A stretch of 57,739 bases of DNA from Planctomycetota bacterium (GCA_027625095.1 JAQBXN010000040.1:1-57739), one strand, 5' to 3'; counted from the stretch's first letter, positions 25,773 to 35,836 are shown. Numbers and translations: made by a program. The notes: a model not told the origin generated them from the letters alone.

Positions 25773-27383
25773 ATGGCCACGATTACGGTCAACGATCAGG
25801 AAATTGAAGTCAAGAACGGGGTGCCGCTTCTACAAGCGCTCCTCGACGCGGGTACTTTCATACCGCATTTCTGCTATCACCAGGATTTGCCGGTCGATGG
25901 AAACTGCCGGCAGTGTCTTGTCGAGTTGGAGACCCCGAAGGGCGCCTCCGGTGTCATCTCCTGTGCGACGCCGGTTGGCGATGGCATGATTGTTCGAACC
26001 AACAGCGAATCCATCGAAAAGGCCCGCCGCGGTGTGCTTGAATACCTGCTCGTCAACCACCCGGTAGATTGCCCGGTGTGTGACCAGGCTGGTGAATGCC
26101 GGCTTCAGCAGTACTACATGAATTACGGATTCCATCGGAGTCGAGTAAATGTGGAGAAGGTTCACAAGCACAAGACTCTTCAGATCGGCCCACGGGTCGT
26201 GCTCGACCAGGAACGCTGCGTGCTCTGCCGACGTTGCATCCGCTTCGTCGATAATGTCAGCAAGTCGTACGAACTCGCAGTTGGCGGCAGAGGCGACCAC
26301 TCCTACATCACGACATTCCCGGGCCACGAACTCGACAACAAATATTCCGTCAACACCGTGGATGTCTGCCCGGTTGGAGCGCTTACAGATACCGATTTTC
26401 GGTTCAAGTGCCGTGTGTGGTTTCTCAAGAAAACGGACACTATCTGCCACGGCTGTTCCCGCGGCTGTAATGCCTCGTTCGAGTCTTACAATCACAACAC
26501 GATGGACGAACTCAACGGCACCGCATTTCGATTGAGGCCGCGCCGCAACCCGGAAGTGAACAAGTCCTGGATGTGCGATGAAGGCCGGCTGCTTTATAAG
26601 ACGGTCAACGAAAATCGAATTCAAGAACCGCACCTAAAGAACGGCCATGGCCCCCAAGCCGTCGCCTGGGAAAAGGCTTTCGCCACTGCTGCCGAAGCCA
26701 TTTCAGGGGCCGAGGGGAAGGTCGCCGGGCTTTGCTCGCCGGATTGCACAAACGAAGAGCTATTCCTGTTTCGCCGCTTCATGAATGAGATCTGCGGCAG
26801 TGAAATTGTTTCCGCAGAATCGCTCAAGAAGCCGGGCTACGAAGATGACATTCTACTCCGTGCTGACAAGCATCCGAATTCCAAGGGCGTCGAATTCCAG
26901 GGTCCGTGGAACAGCTTGCAGGAAATCCTCGATGGCATCGAATCTGAAAGCATCAAGGTCCTGGTCGTGCTCCGTAATGACTTCCTCGGCCTTGCGGATA
27001 ACGGAAGTGAGCTTGGTGGAAAACTCGCCGAGCTTGACGCGCTTATTGTGATAGACAGCAACCATTCGATGACCAGTAAGGCCGCAACCGTCTTACTGCC
27101 GATCGGAACGTTCGCTGAGCGCTCCGGCTCTTATGTGAATTTTGAAGGCCGCATCCAGCGCACGTTCAATGCTTATCGGCCACGCTGGGAGGCCAAGACT
27201 GAATTCGATATTTTCCGCACGCTGGCCGCACAACTCGAAAAGCCGCTTAAGGGCGTAACCAACGCTGCCCGCGTGTGGCAGGACTTGTCCGAGTCCGTAA
27301 AGGAATTTGAAGGCATCGCATTGGGCGATATTGGAAACAACGGCAGCCCCGCAAAGGGCTACGAAACAGAAGCAGCAACCTGA
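25773..27383 (+). CDS. nuoG: NADH-quinone oxidoreductase subunit G, short form
   Basis: A 536-residue subunit, far shorter than the roughly 800-900 residues of the E. coli type. The N-terminal ferredoxin domain has the 2Fe-2S Cys set (FCYHQDLPVDGNCRQC). The His-ligated cluster motif is HPVDCPVCDQAGECRLQ, then DQERCVLCRRCIRF and DVCPVGAL for the 4Fe-4S clusters. A further C-x2-C-x3-C (ICHGCSRGC) with a later Cys (SWMCDEG) marks the N7-type cluster. The remaining C-terminal part is an abbreviated molybdopterin-oxidoreductase fold ending PIGTFAERSGSYVNFEGRIQ. The shortening is not a frameshift, as the reading frame runs cleanly. Confidence 0.95.
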   Translation: MATITVNDQEIEVKNGVPLLQALLDAGTFIPHFCYHQDLPVDGNCRQCLVELETPKGASGVISCATPVGDGMIVRTNSESIEKARRGVLEYLLVNHPVDCPVCDQAGECRLQQYYMNYGFHRSRVNVEKVHKHKTLQIGPRVVLDQERCVLCRRCIRFVDNVSKSYELAVGGRGDHSYITTFPGHELDNKYSVNTVDVCPVGALTDTDFRFKCRVWFLKKTDTICHGCSRGCNASFESYNHNTMDELNGTAFRLRPRRNPEVNKSWMCDEGRLLYKTVNENRIQEPHLKNGHGPQAVAWEKAFATAAEAISGAEGKVAGLCSPDCTNEELFLFRRFMNEICGSEIVSAESLKKPGYEDDILLRADKHPNSKGVEFQGPWNSLQEILDGIESESIKVLVVLRNDFLGLADNGSELGGKLAELDALIVIDSNHSMTSKAATVLLPIGTFAERSGSYVNFEGRIQRTFNAYRPRWEAKTEFDIFRTLAAQLEKPLKGVTNAARVWQDLSESVKEFEGIALGDIGNNGSPAKGYETEAAT

Positions 27384-27409
27384 CCCGCAACCAGACAGAA
27401 GAGATAAGG

Positions 27410-29179
27410 TTGGAAGCCACTCAACCCAAACCATCATTGATCAAAGAAATCCTCGGCGTGGTGATACCACTTGCGCTTAAGGGGTTCGTGCCGCTGGCGC
27501 TGCTAGGTCTGCTAGCGCTCGGATTTCGTTTCGGTCCCGCACGTGAATTCTGCAGTCGGGCAGAGTTCTGGGCCGCGGAACACATCCTTCTCCCGCTCCT
27601 CGATGCGGGCTTGCGTCCATTTTTCATGTGGTTTCTGTTGCTGAACCTCATCCCGCTGATGATTTGGCTGGAGCGAAAAGGCGCAGCCTATATTCAGGAT
27701 CGTCCGGGGCCTAACCGCGCTCACATCTTCGGCATCCGGTTGGCCGGCATGGTTCACAACATCGCCGATGTGATCAAGCTTTTGACCAAAGAAGATGTGA
27801 TCCCAAGCCAGGTTAAGAAGACCTATTATCTGGCCGCACCCTTCATAGCGATGACGGTGGCACTGCTGACTTATGCCGTGATTCCTTTTGCTGACAACCT
27901 GGTGATCGAAAAAGAATTCACCCCGGCTGAAGTGGAGGAGAGGGCAGGCTCGCTTATCTGGCATCAATGGCCACCGGAATTCCGGGTGAGTGAAGAGATG
28001 ACCGTGAGTGAAGCGGAGAATCAGGGCCTCGTGCGTGTCTATGTCAACGACGTCCCTTACTCGATCCACCAGGCAAAAGTCATAAAACCGGCAAAAGTCG
28101 TAGTGAGAGGTCAAATTCAGCAGTCGGACGTAGGCAAATACCCAAAGGTCGTGGCACGTTGGTCTCTGCCCTTGCAGGCTGCCGACCTTGGGGCAGGATT
28201 CCTCTACATCTTCGCCATCTCGTCTCTGGCGGTCTATGCGGTGGTGCTAGCCGGGTGGTCCTCTAACAGCAAATACAGCCTGCTCGGTGGCCTGCGTTCC
28301 TCTGCGCAAATGATCAGCTACGAGGTATCCATTGGGCTGGCCATTATCGGGCTTGTAATGATTTTTGGCTCAGTTCGCCTGAATGACATTGTCCAGGGCC
28401 AGGGATGGCATTTCCTGGGTTATGGCCCGGATGGCAACTTTGAATGGGTCAGCAACACGGGTCTGATTCCAATGTGGGGAATCATCATTCAACCACTTGG
28501 ATTTGTGCTCTACACCGTCTGTGCGTTTGCAGAAACGAATCGAAATCCGTTCGACCTTCCTGAAGGGGAATCTGAAATTGTTGCCGGGTATCACGTGGAG
28601 TATTCCAGCATGAAGTTCGCCCTGTTCTTCATGGCGGAATACGTCAATATCCTGATACAGGCTGCCATTATTACAACCCTGTTCCTCGGCGGATGGCAGG
28701 TGCCGTGGATGCCGACCCCGGTGCTGACGGCAAACATTGGAATCGTGATGCCGATCATTTTTGCGCTGAACTTCGGCCTTTGCATTGGATTTGGTTTACT
28801 GATGCAGCGTTACCACATGACGAATCAATTCGCGTGGACGGACATGCGCAAGCATGAAGGCAGCGTGCTTGCAAAAGTTTCCTTCCTCAAGGGCGTGGTC
28901 TTTCTTGTGCTGCTGGCCCTTTGTTTTTCCTCAGTTGCGCCATGGAAGTGGTCTGCCTGGGGCGCTCCGGTTTTTACTGCGCTCGTCCAATTTGGTGTTT
29001 TCCTGACGAAGCTGATTCTGGTTGCCTGGGTCTTCATCTGGGTTCGATGGACCTTGCCGAGATTCAGATACGACCAGCTTATGAAACTTGGCTGGCAGGT
29101 CATTCTGCCTCTTGCGCTGGTGAATTTGTTGATCACTGGCTTTGTGTTGCTTGTTATTTTTCTGACTGGAATGTCTTAA
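27410..29179 (+). CDS. nuoH: NADH-quinone oxidoreductase subunit H, enlarged
   Basis: A 589-residue membrane subunit; typical NuoH is about 325-420. The core motifs are clear: WLERKGAAYIQDRPGPNR (about 86-103), then FAISSLAVYAVVLAGWSSNSKYS and AETNRNPFDLPEGESEIVAGYHVEYS. Two additions are seen. One is an N-terminal extension of about 65 residues with one extra hydrophobic helix. The other is a hydrophilic insertion of about 90 residues at roughly 163-255, between the second and third core helices, on the periplasmic side by NuoH topology. TTG 27410 is used as start with AGAAGAG about 7 bases upstream; the first in-frame ATG lies inside conserved sequence. NuoH forms the quinone chamber and links it to the proton pumps. 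Confidence 0.93.
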   Translation: MEATQPKPSLIKEILGVVIPLALKGFVPLALLGLLALGFRFGPAREFCSRAEFWAAEHILLPLLDAGLRPFFMWFLLLNLIPLMIWLERKGAAYIQDRPGPNRAHIFGIRLAGMVHNIADVIKLLTKEDVIPSQVKKTYYLAAPFIAMTVALLTYAVIPFADNLVIEKEFTPAEVEERAGSLIWHQWPPEFRVSEEMTVSEAENQGLVRVYVNDVPYSIHQAKVIKPAKVVVRGQIQQSDVGKYPKVVARWSLPLQAADLGAGFLYIFAISSLAVYAVVLAGWSSNSKYSLLGGLRSSAQMISYEVSIGLAIIGLVMIFGSVRLNDIVQGQGWHFLGYGPDGNFEWVSNTGLIPMWGIIIQPLGFVLYTVCAFAETNRNPFDLPEGESEIVAGYHVEYSSMKFALFFMAEYVNILIQAAIITTLFLGGWQVPWMPTPVLTANIGIVMPIIFALNFGLCIGFGLLMQRYHMTNQFAWTDMRKHEGSVLAKVSFLKGVVFLVLLALCFSSVAPWKWSAWGAPVFTALVQFGVFLTKLILVAWVFIWVRWTLPRFRYDQLMKLGWQVILPLALVNLLITGFVLLVIFLTGMS

Positions 29180-29185
29180 GGTTTA

Positions 29186-29761
29186 ATGATGAGTGACATG
29201 CACGGACACGCCCCAGTAACTGCAAAAAATGGCAACGGTGCTCCATCCGGAGAGATGACGTTCAAGGAACGGATCTATCTGGTAGAGATCGTCAAGGGGC
29301 TGGCTATTACTATGGGTCACCTGATCCGAAATATCCTGGATCCAGCTCGTTTCAAAACGATCAGCTATCCGGAGCAGCAGCGTCCCCTGCCGCAGCGGTT
29401 CCGCTCCAAGCATCGTTTGAACAAGTGGGAATCAGGCCACACGAAGTGCACCGCCTGCATGTGCTGCGCGACCGCCTGTCCTGCCGCCTGCATCACCATT
29501 GTTGCAGGTGAGATGGATGAGCCGTTGGTCAAGAATGACAACGGCGTGAACAAAGTCATTGAAAAGTATCCGCTGATTTATGACATCGACCTTTTGAAAT
29601 GTGTTTACTGCGGTTTCTGTGTGGAGGCATGCCCCTGTGATGCCATCAAAATGGACACCGGGAAGTTTCCGCATGCTGCCTATAACCGTGAAGATTTTTA
29701 CTGGCAGAATCGCTTTGAAAACGGCCTGCCGGTCGTCGAGAAGACTGCCGTCGACAACTAG
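29186..29761 (+). CDS. nuoI: NADH-quinone oxidoreductase subunit I
   Basis: A 191-residue 2[4Fe-4S] ferredoxin-like subunit. The two Cys sets are CTACMCCATACPAACI and CVYCGFCVEACPCDAI, which carry clusters N6a and N6b and pass electrons to NuoB. The family phrase FRSKHRLNKWESG precedes the first set. A polar N-terminal extension (HGHAPVTAKNGNGAPSGE) is not conserved. Two consecutive ATG codons at 29186 make the exact start uncertain by one residue. Confidence 0.97.
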   Translation: MMSDMHGHAPVTAKNGNGAPSGEMTFKERIYLVEIVKGLAITMGHLIRNILDPARFKTISYPEQQRPLPQRFRSKHRLNKWESGHTKCTACMCCATACPAACITIVAGEMDEPLVKNDNGVNKVIEKYPLIYDIDLLKCVYCGFCVEACPCDAIKMDTGKFPHAAYNREDFYWQNRFENGLPVVEKTAVDN

Positions 29762-29767
29762 AAATTT

Positions 29768-30268
29768 ATGGAATCTGTTTTCTTTACCATTTTCAGCATC
29801 ATGGCCATAGCCGGAGGCTTCTTCACGATTGCGAAGAAGAACCCTCTGGCTTCAGCGATGAGCCTGACGGTTACATTCCTGGCGATTGCCGGCATGTACT
29901 CGCTCTTGAATGCGCCCATCCTTGCCGTATTCCAGATTCTGGTTTACGCCGGAGCGATCATGGTGCTGGTGGTCTTTGTGATCATGCTGATCAACCAGCC
30001 GGACGAAGAATACGCAAAAGAAAAGATAGGCAAAGCTCGATTGACCATCGGTATCGTGCTGGGTGTAGGCCTGCTGAGCGTACTGCTCAAGGTAATCGGC
30101 AGTATCAATATCCCCATGCCGTCTGAAACGCCGATAGGCTTCGGAAGCATCGAGCAGGTGGGGCAGACCCTTTTTCGCAGTTACCTGTATCCGTTTGAAA
30201 TCATTTCCATCCTCCTGCTTGTCGCGATTGTCGGAGCGGTCATCCTGGCCGCGCGGCATCGGCTGTAG
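29768..30268 (+). CDS. nuoJ: NADH-quinone oxidoreductase subunit J
   Basis: A 166-residue subunit with five transmembrane helices. NPLASAMSLTVTFLAIAGMYSLLNAPILAVFQILVYAGAIMVLVVFVIML contains the conserved VYAGAIMVLFVFV-type pi-bulge helix that gates coupling in complex I. A lone variable loop (about 82-95) separates the last two helices. Six bases separate it from nuoI. Confidence 0.96.
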   Translation: MESVFFTIFSIMAIAGGFFTIAKKNPLASAMSLTVTFLAIAGMYSLLNAPILAVFQILVYAGAIMVLVVFVIMLINQPDEEYAKEKIGKARLTIGIVLGVGLLSVLLKVIGSINIPMPSETPIGFGSIEQVGQTLFRSYLYPFEIISILLLVAIVGAVILAARHRL

Positions 30269-30319
30269 TCAGGTGGAAATGCCTCAAGCATTAATCATTC
30301 ACCATCAACCATTGTCCTG

Positions 30320-30619
30320 ATGGACCCTAAGGCTTACTTAACTGTTGCCGCTATCCTGTTTGTCCTCGGTGTCGAGGGCTTCCTTCTCAGGCGCAACATG
30401 ATCATCATTCTGATGAGCGTGGAGCTGATGCTGAACGCGGTCAATCTTACGTTGGTCACATTCGCAAGGATGAATCTTGATATGGACGCCCATGTTGTGG
30501 CGTTTTTTGCTATGGCTCTGGCCGCGGCCGAGAGCTCGGTAGGGCTGGCTATTGTGATCGCAGTGTTCCGATTAAAACGCACAGCGAACGTGGATGATAT
30601 GTCCATTATGAAAGGATGA
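30320..30619 (+). CDS. nuoK: NADH-quinone oxidoreductase subunit K
   Basis: A 99-residue, three-helix subunit. The two conserved membrane Glu are in MSVELMLNAVNL and AAAESSVGLAIV, as in all NuoK/MrpC proteins; they belong to the proton path. The normal length is about 100. It sits 51 bases after nuoJ and 60 bases before nuoL. Confidence 0.97.
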   Translation: MDPKAYLTVAAILFVLGVEGFLLRRNMIIILMSVELMLNAVNLTLVTFARMNLDMDAHVVAFFAMALAAAESSVGLAIVIAVFRLKRTANVDDMSIMKG

Positions 30620-30679
30620 ATTCCAGGCATGGCTAAGAATGTCGTGGCTATCAGGCAGTCTTAGGGAAGAACCGAAATT

Positions 30680-32701
30680 ATGGAAACCGGAATTATCGCA
30701 CTTATCCCATTCCTCGTGTTACTCGGGGCCGTTTTTAACGGCACGATTGCGCTGTTCCACGCGCATGACGATGAAACACCGAATTGCAAGGTTACATGGA
30801 TAGGTTGTTTCGCCCCCATTCTTTCATTCCTCTGCTCTTGTTGGTCCTTCTGCCAAGTCAAGGGCGGCACGATCCTTACCTGCTACCTCTACAACTGGTT
30901 TACCGCCGGAGATGCTGATTCAGTCCTGTCTATTGATGTCGCGCTCCGCGTTGATGAGCTCACATCGGTCATGCTGTTGGTGGTCACCGGAATCGGCTCG
31001 CTGATTCACATCTACTCGATGGGCTACATGCATGGGGATAAGGGGTACGCCCGTTTTTATTCATATCTGAACCTCTTCATGTTTTTTATGCTCATGCTCG
31101 TTATGGGCGACAGTCTTGTGGTGCTCTTCTTTGGCTGGGAAGGTGTCGGGCTTGCCTCCTATCTGCTTATTTCCTTCTGGTGGGAAGATGGTTACAAGGC
31201 GGATTGCGGCAAGAAGGCGTTCATTGTGAATCGGATCGGTGATCTTGGCTTTCTACTCGGTATGTTCACGCTGTTCAGCGTTTTTGGAACTTTGAATGTT
31301 CACGGTGTGAAGAAAGACAGCGCCAGCCTTTATGAGAGCGTGACCACACAGGTTGACAAGATTGAGAACAATGAAGTCTTCAGGCCGAATGCCGATCCTG
31401 AGATAGTGTCTCATGGGGTATTCAAGGGCTGGAATTATTCCAACGTCTTCACACTCGCAGCATTGCTGCTCTTTCTTGGGGCGTGTGGGAAATCCGCCCA
31501 GATTCCGCTCTTTGTCTGGCTGCCTGACGCAATGGCCGGGCCGACCCCAGTCAGCGCGCTCATTCATGCTGCGACGATGGTCACCGCGGGTGTATACATG
31601 GTGGCTCGTATGGGCTTCCTTTACTCGCACTCCACCGCAGCGATGGCCGTCGTTGCCTGCGTCGGCGCTCTGACCGCGCTCGTCGCCGCCTCGATGGGGT
31701 TGGTTCAGAACGACATCAAGAAGGTTCTGGCTTACTCGACCGTCAGCCAGCTCGGTTTCATGTTCATTGCACTCGGCGTCGGCGCGTACTCGACTGCAAT
31801 TTTCCACGTTTTCACTCATGCATTCTTCAAGGCATGCCTTTTCCTTGGGGCCGGCTCAGTTATCCATGGTATGCATCACGAACAGGACATTCGAAAGATG
31901 GGCGGTCTGAAGGAATTCATGCCGCATACGTATTGGACCTTCTTGCTGTCAAGTATTGCCATCGCCGGAATCTTCCCGTTCGCAGGTTTCTACAGTAAAG
32001 ACCACATCATGTTGATGGCCTTCTCATCCGATACGCTGGGCCACTTTGGCAAGTTCCTATGGGGCGTTGCTTTCATTGCAGCAGGGATGACTGCCTTCTA
32101 CATGTTCCGCCTGGTCTTCCTTACTTTCCACGGCGAATGCCGTGCGGAGCGCAAAGTTCAGCATCACATTCACGAGTCACCGTTCAGCATGGTTTCCGTG
32201 TTGTGGCTTCTGGCAATTGGTGCCGTGTTCGCGGGACTATTGGGAAGGCACCACGGTAGCCCGTTCGGCGCTTTCGTAGACCAGGCTGTGCACGGACACG
32301 AAGCCCATCCCAGTGGTACTGTCTCATTGCTGATGGCCGTTGCCTCAGTGCTTTGGGCCTTGGCCTGGATTCTCGTGGCCAAGCATTTTTATCTCGACAA
32401 TCCGGAAAAGCCGAAAGAGGTGGCCGAAGAATACGGTCAAGCTTACGAGCTTCTTCACCAGAATTATTATGTCGACACTCTCTATGAAGGGGGCATCGTG
32501 CAGCCCATCTGGGCCGCGTCCAAGAGTTTTCTGTTCAAGGTTGTCGATGTCAAGGTCATCGACGGTGTCGTTAATGCCGCCAGTGTTTTCGTCCGACTCC
32601 TCGGTGAGTTTTTGCGTATTTTCCAAACCGGCGCGGTGCGTACTTACGTAGCGTTCTTGCTTTTCGGTGCAATTGTTTTCATGTGGCTCATGGTTTCCTG
32701 A
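30680..32701 (+). CDS. nuoL: NADH-quinone oxidoreductase subunit L
   Basis: A 673-residue antiporter-like proton-pumping subunit. VFFGWEGVGLASYLLISFWW carries the key Glu. GKSAQIPLFVWLPDAMAGPTPVSALIHAATMVTAGVYMVARMGFLY contains the conserved Lys and His residues of the half channels. The long amphipathic lateral helix region and last helix occupy the C-terminal third (NYYVDTLYEGGIVQP onward). Residues about 215-240 form an extra polar loop. It is the most distal pump in the membrane arm. Confidence 0.97.
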   Translation: METGIIALIPFLVLLGAVFNGTIALFHAHDDETPNCKVTWIGCFAPILSFLCSCWSFCQVKGGTILTCYLYNWFTAGDADSVLSIDVALRVDELTSVMLLVVTGIGSLIHIYSMGYMHGDKGYARFYSYLNLFMFFMLMLVMGDSLVVLFFGWEGVGLASYLLISFWWEDGYKADCGKKAFIVNRIGDLGFLLGMFTLFSVFGTLNVHGVKKDSASLYESVTTQVDKIENNEVFRPNADPEIVSHGVFKGWNYSNVFTLAALLLFLGACGKSAQIPLFVWLPDAMAGPTPVSALIHAATMVTAGVYMVARMGFLYSHSTAAMAVVACVGALTALVAASMGLVQNDIKKVLAYSTVSQLGFMFIALGVGAYSTAIFHVFTHAFFKACLFLGAGSVIHGMHHEQDIRKMGGLKEFMPHTYWTFLLSSIAIAGIFPFAGFYSKDHIMLMAFSSDTLGHFGKFLWGVAFIAAGMTAFYMFRLVFLTFHGECRAERKVQHHIHESPFSMVSVLWLLAIGAVFAGLLGRHHGSPFGAFVDQAVHGHEAHPSGTVSLLMAVASVLWALAWILVAKHFYLDNPEKPKEVAEEYGQAYELLHQNYYVDTLYEGGIVQPIWAASKSFLFKVVDVKVIDGVVNAASVFVRLLGEFLRIFQTGAVRTYVAFLLFGAIVFMWLMVS

Positions 32702-32710
32702 GAATCCCAA

Positions 32711-34285
32711 GTGCTTTTATCTTTTCTGACGTTACTGCCTGCAGTTGGCGCTATTGCGCTGGTCCTTTCGCCGGACCGAAAAGGGCGTGAGCTGATGTAC
32801 ACGGCACTGGTCGTGTCGGGCTTCACCTTCGTCGGCAGTCTTTACTTCTTTTTCATGTTTCTAAACAGTGAAAGCGGATTTCAGTTTGGACTGGATCAGC
32901 CGCTCTCCTGGATACCCTCACTGGGGGTCAGTTGGCAGGTGGGTCTGGATGGTATCAGCATTTTGCTCTATGTACTGACGACCCTGATAACGCCCCTCGC
33001 CATCCTCTCCGCAGACGGCCATATTAAAGAACGGAGAAATCTGTTCTTTGGCATGATGCTGTTTCTCGAGACGGCGATGCTTGGTGCGTTCATCTCCCTC
33101 GACCTGTTCATGTTTTATGTATTCTGGGAGCTCATGCTTATTCCGATGTATTTCATCATCGGTTTGTGGGGTGGGCCCAGGCGAATTTATGCAACCATCA
33201 AGTTTTTCCTGTTCACCATGGCCGGTTCCTTACCAATGTTCCTGGCCATACTTTACGTGTACTGGAAATACAAGATGCAGTTTTATCCGGGTGGGGAAGC
33301 CTTCCACCTCAACTGGATTGAGTTGGGTCAGCTCGACCTGACAGGGCCGGAACAGCTTTATCTTTTCCTGGCCTTTGCGCTTGGCTTTGCGGTTAAAGTT
33401 CCCATGTTTCCGCTGCATACCTGGTTGCCTGATGCGCACGTCGAAGCGCCCACTGCGGGCAGTATCATTCTTGCCGGTGTCCTGTTGAAAATGGGTGGAT
33501 ACGGATTTCTGCGTTACGGGCTTCTTCTGTTCCCCGGCGCAGCCCTGGATATGGCACCGATGATGATGACGCTATGTGTTGTCGGGATTATCTACGGGGC
33601 GCTCGTGGCGATGGTCCAGAGCGATATCAAAAGCTTGATCGCCTATTCATCGGTAAGCCACATGGCCATGGTCATGCTCGGGATTTTCTCGCTCACGACC
33701 ACCGGCATTCAGGGCGGCATATATCAGATGCTCGCGCACGGTTTTTCAACTGGTGCGCTCTTCCTTCTGGTCGGGGTTGTTTACGACCGCCGGCACACCC
33801 GCAAGATCGCTGATTACGGCGGGATCGCCAAAGTGATGCCCTGGTATGCCACAGCATTCCTGGTGACTACATTTGCTTCCATTGGCCTGCCGGGCACGAA
33901 CGGTTTTATTGGCGAGTTCCTGATTCTGATGGGGACTTTTCAGGCAAGCCCACTTATCGCTGGTGGAGCCGGTCTGGGCGTTATCCTCGGGGCCTGGTAT
34001 ATGCTGAGGATGTATCGTCACGTCTTCCAGGGTGAGATCACGGTGGAAGAAAACAAGAGCCTTGAAGATATGACAGTCTATGAACGCTGGAACGTCGCTC
34101 CGTTCATTCTGTGCATCTTCGTCATGGGAGTGTTTCCGCAGCCTTTCTTGAAGATGACCGAGAGTTCCGTTCAGAAACTGGTTGGAATCATCAACACTGC
34201 AAGGGTAGTGGTGGCTGAAGAGAAGGCGATTAATAAGCAGAAACTCGTAGTGAGCGATAGTGCCTCCACTGCAAGCCCAGAATAA
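32711..34285 (+). CDS. nuoM: NADH-quinone oxidoreductase subunit M
   Basis: A 524-residue antiporter-like subunit. FYVFWELMLIPMYFIIGLWGG carries the conserved Glu. AVKVPMFPLHTWLPDAHVEAPTAGSIILAGVLLKMGGYG is the classic NuoM signature with its Lys, and SSVSHMAMVMLGIF follows. It begins at GTG 32711, nine bases after nuoL. The C-terminal polar tail (KLVVSDSASTASPE) is variable. A middle proton pump of the membrane arm. Confidence 0.96.
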   Translation: MLLSFLTLLPAVGAIALVLSPDRKGRELMYTALVVSGFTFVGSLYFFFMFLNSESGFQFGLDQPLSWIPSLGVSWQVGLDGISILLYVLTTLITPLAILSADGHIKERRNLFFGMMLFLETAMLGAFISLDLFMFYVFWELMLIPMYFIIGLWGGPRRIYATIKFFLFTMAGSLPMFLAILYVYWKYKMQFYPGGEAFHLNWIELGQLDLTGPEQLYLFLAFALGFAVKVPMFPLHTWLPDAHVEAPTAGSIILAGVLLKMGGYGFLRYGLLLFPGAALDMAPMMMTLCVVGIIYGALVAMVQSDIKSLIAYSSVSHMAMVMLGIFSLTTTGIQGGIYQMLAHGFSTGALFLLVGVVYDRRHTRKIADYGGIAKVMPWYATAFLVTTFASIGLPGTNGFIGEFLILMGTFQASPLIAGGAGLGVILGAWYMLRMYRHVFQGEITVEENKSLEDMTVYERWNVAPFILCIFVMGVFPQPFLKMTESSVQKLVGIINTARVVVAEEKAINKQKLVVSDSASTASPE

Positions 34286-34294
34286 GTAACAAAC

Positions 34295-35836
34295 ATGCAA
34301 GACCTCATTCAGGTTGCCCCAATTCTGGTAGTAGTTTTGACAGGAATTGCCCTCCTTATCCTTGACGCGTTTTCAACAGACGCGCCGGACGAGCAGGGCC
34401 ACTTCCATATCACCGTCGGTATATTTGGCCTTGTCCTTTCCGTCGTCCTCTGCCTGCTTGCGTGGAGCAAAACGGGCGAAACATCTTTCTTTGCCGGTTT
34501 GGGAAAGATGGACAAGTACGCAGTTTTCCTCAATATCACTTTTCTCTTCGGCGCCGGATTGACCATGCTGGCCTCGGCAGACTATCTCGCCAAGTTTAAT
34601 GTTGAAGTCGGCGAGTTTTACTCGCTTCTGCTTTTTGCCACGTCCGGCATGATGGTCATGGTTTCGACAACGAACATGCTCATCATGTTTCTTGGGCTGG
34701 AGGTGATGTCTCTCGCCTTTTACATCCTGTGCGGATACCTGCGTGCGAGGCCGAAATCGATTGAGGCATCGATGAAGTATTTCCTCATGGGCGCCTTTGC
34801 CACAGGAATCGTGTTCTATGGAATCGTTCTTCTTTACGGAATAAGTGGCCCTCTTGGAAAGCTGACCCAACCGCTGGCGAAGCCAACTTTGGATGTGGTT
34901 GTTTTTGCCAAATATCTGTCTGGTGCCATCGCAAAGAGCGGAGATTTTGCTTCGCTGCCGAACCAGTCGGTGGTGATGCTGGGTGTTGCCCTGGTTGTCA
35001 TCGGGTTCGGTTTCAAAGTGGCTTCCGTGCCCTTTCATATGTGGGCCCCGGATGTTTATGAAGGCGCCCCAACTACCATTACGGGTTTTATGGCGACGGG
35101 AGTCAAGGCTGCGGCTTTCGGAGCATTCGTTCGCATCTTTGCCTCATCCATGATGCCGCTGAAAGAGCAATGGCATCAGGCCATCTGGTGGATGGCAGTG
35201 CTTTCCATGTTTGGCGGAAATCTCATCGCCATTACGCAGACAAACATCAAGCGAATGATGGCCTATTCCAGTATTGCCCACGCCGGTTACATGCTTATCG
35301 GCCTGTGTTCGCTCGGTCCTGACTCTTCGTCTGTCGCAGCGATTCTCTACTATCTGGTTGCTTACTCGTTCATGAACCTGGGTGTATTTGCGGTTATCTC
35401 ATTCCTCGAAACAAAAGAAGGCCGCGGGCTCAGTCTGGATGAGTATTCCGGGCTTGGCATGAAGTATCCGGCCCTGTGTGCTGCGCTTGCGCTGTTCATG
35501 CTGTCACTCGGTGGCATTCCACCAACCGCAGGCTTTATGGGTAAGTTTTATATTTTCCGTGCCGCCATTATTTCTGGCGAATACACCCTGGCCGGCCTGG
35601 GAATTCTGAGCACCCTGATTTCTCTTTATTACTACCTTCGAGTTCTCGTCCGGTCGTACATGGATAAATCGGCAGTGCCAGACGACCATCTTCCCGTCCC
35701 CGGCACTTTTCTGAAAGTGGCCACAGCAGTGGCTGTGGCTGGCACACTCTGGCTGGGCTTCGGCCCCCACGTAGGCTTTGGCGTCGAGGATATCTGGCGC
35801 TGGGCCGTTCTGTCACAGAACCAGATTATGTGGTAG
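34295..35836 (+). CDS. nuoN: NADH-quinone oxidoreductase subunit N
   Basis: A 513-residue antiporter-like subunit. LIMFLGLEVMSLAFYILCGYLRAR holds the conserved Glu, and FGFKVASVPFHMWAPDVYEGAPTTITGFMATGVKAAAFGAFVRI is the NuoN signature with Lys residues. SSIAHAGYMLIGLC is also typical. It is the last gene of the operon; the facing SDR gene ends 78 bases away and no strong terminator hairpin is seen between them. Confidence 0.97.
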   Translation: MQDLIQVAPILVVVLTGIALLILDAFSTDAPDEQGHFHITVGIFGLVLSVVLCLLAWSKTGETSFFAGLGKMDKYAVFLNITFLFGAGLTMLASADYLAKFNVEVGEFYSLLLFATSGMMVMVSTTNMLIMFLGLEVMSLAFYILCGYLRARPKSIEASMKYFLMGAFATGIVFYGIVLLYGISGPLGKLTQPLAKPTLDVVVFAKYLSGAIAKSGDFASLPNQSVVMLGVALVVIGFGFKVASVPFHMWAPDVYEGAPTTITGFMATGVKAAAFGAFVRIFASSMMPLKEQWHQAIWWMAVLSMFGGNLIAITQTNIKRMMAYSSIAHAGYMLIGLCSLGPDSSSVAAILYYLVAYSFMNLGVFAVISFLETKEGRGLSLDEYSGLGMKYPALCAALALFMLSLGGIPPTAGFMGKFYIFRAAIISGEYTLAGLGILSTLISLYYYLRVLVRSYMDKSAVPDDHLPVPGTFLKVATAVAVAGTLWLGFGPHVGFGVEDIWRWAVLSQNQIMW

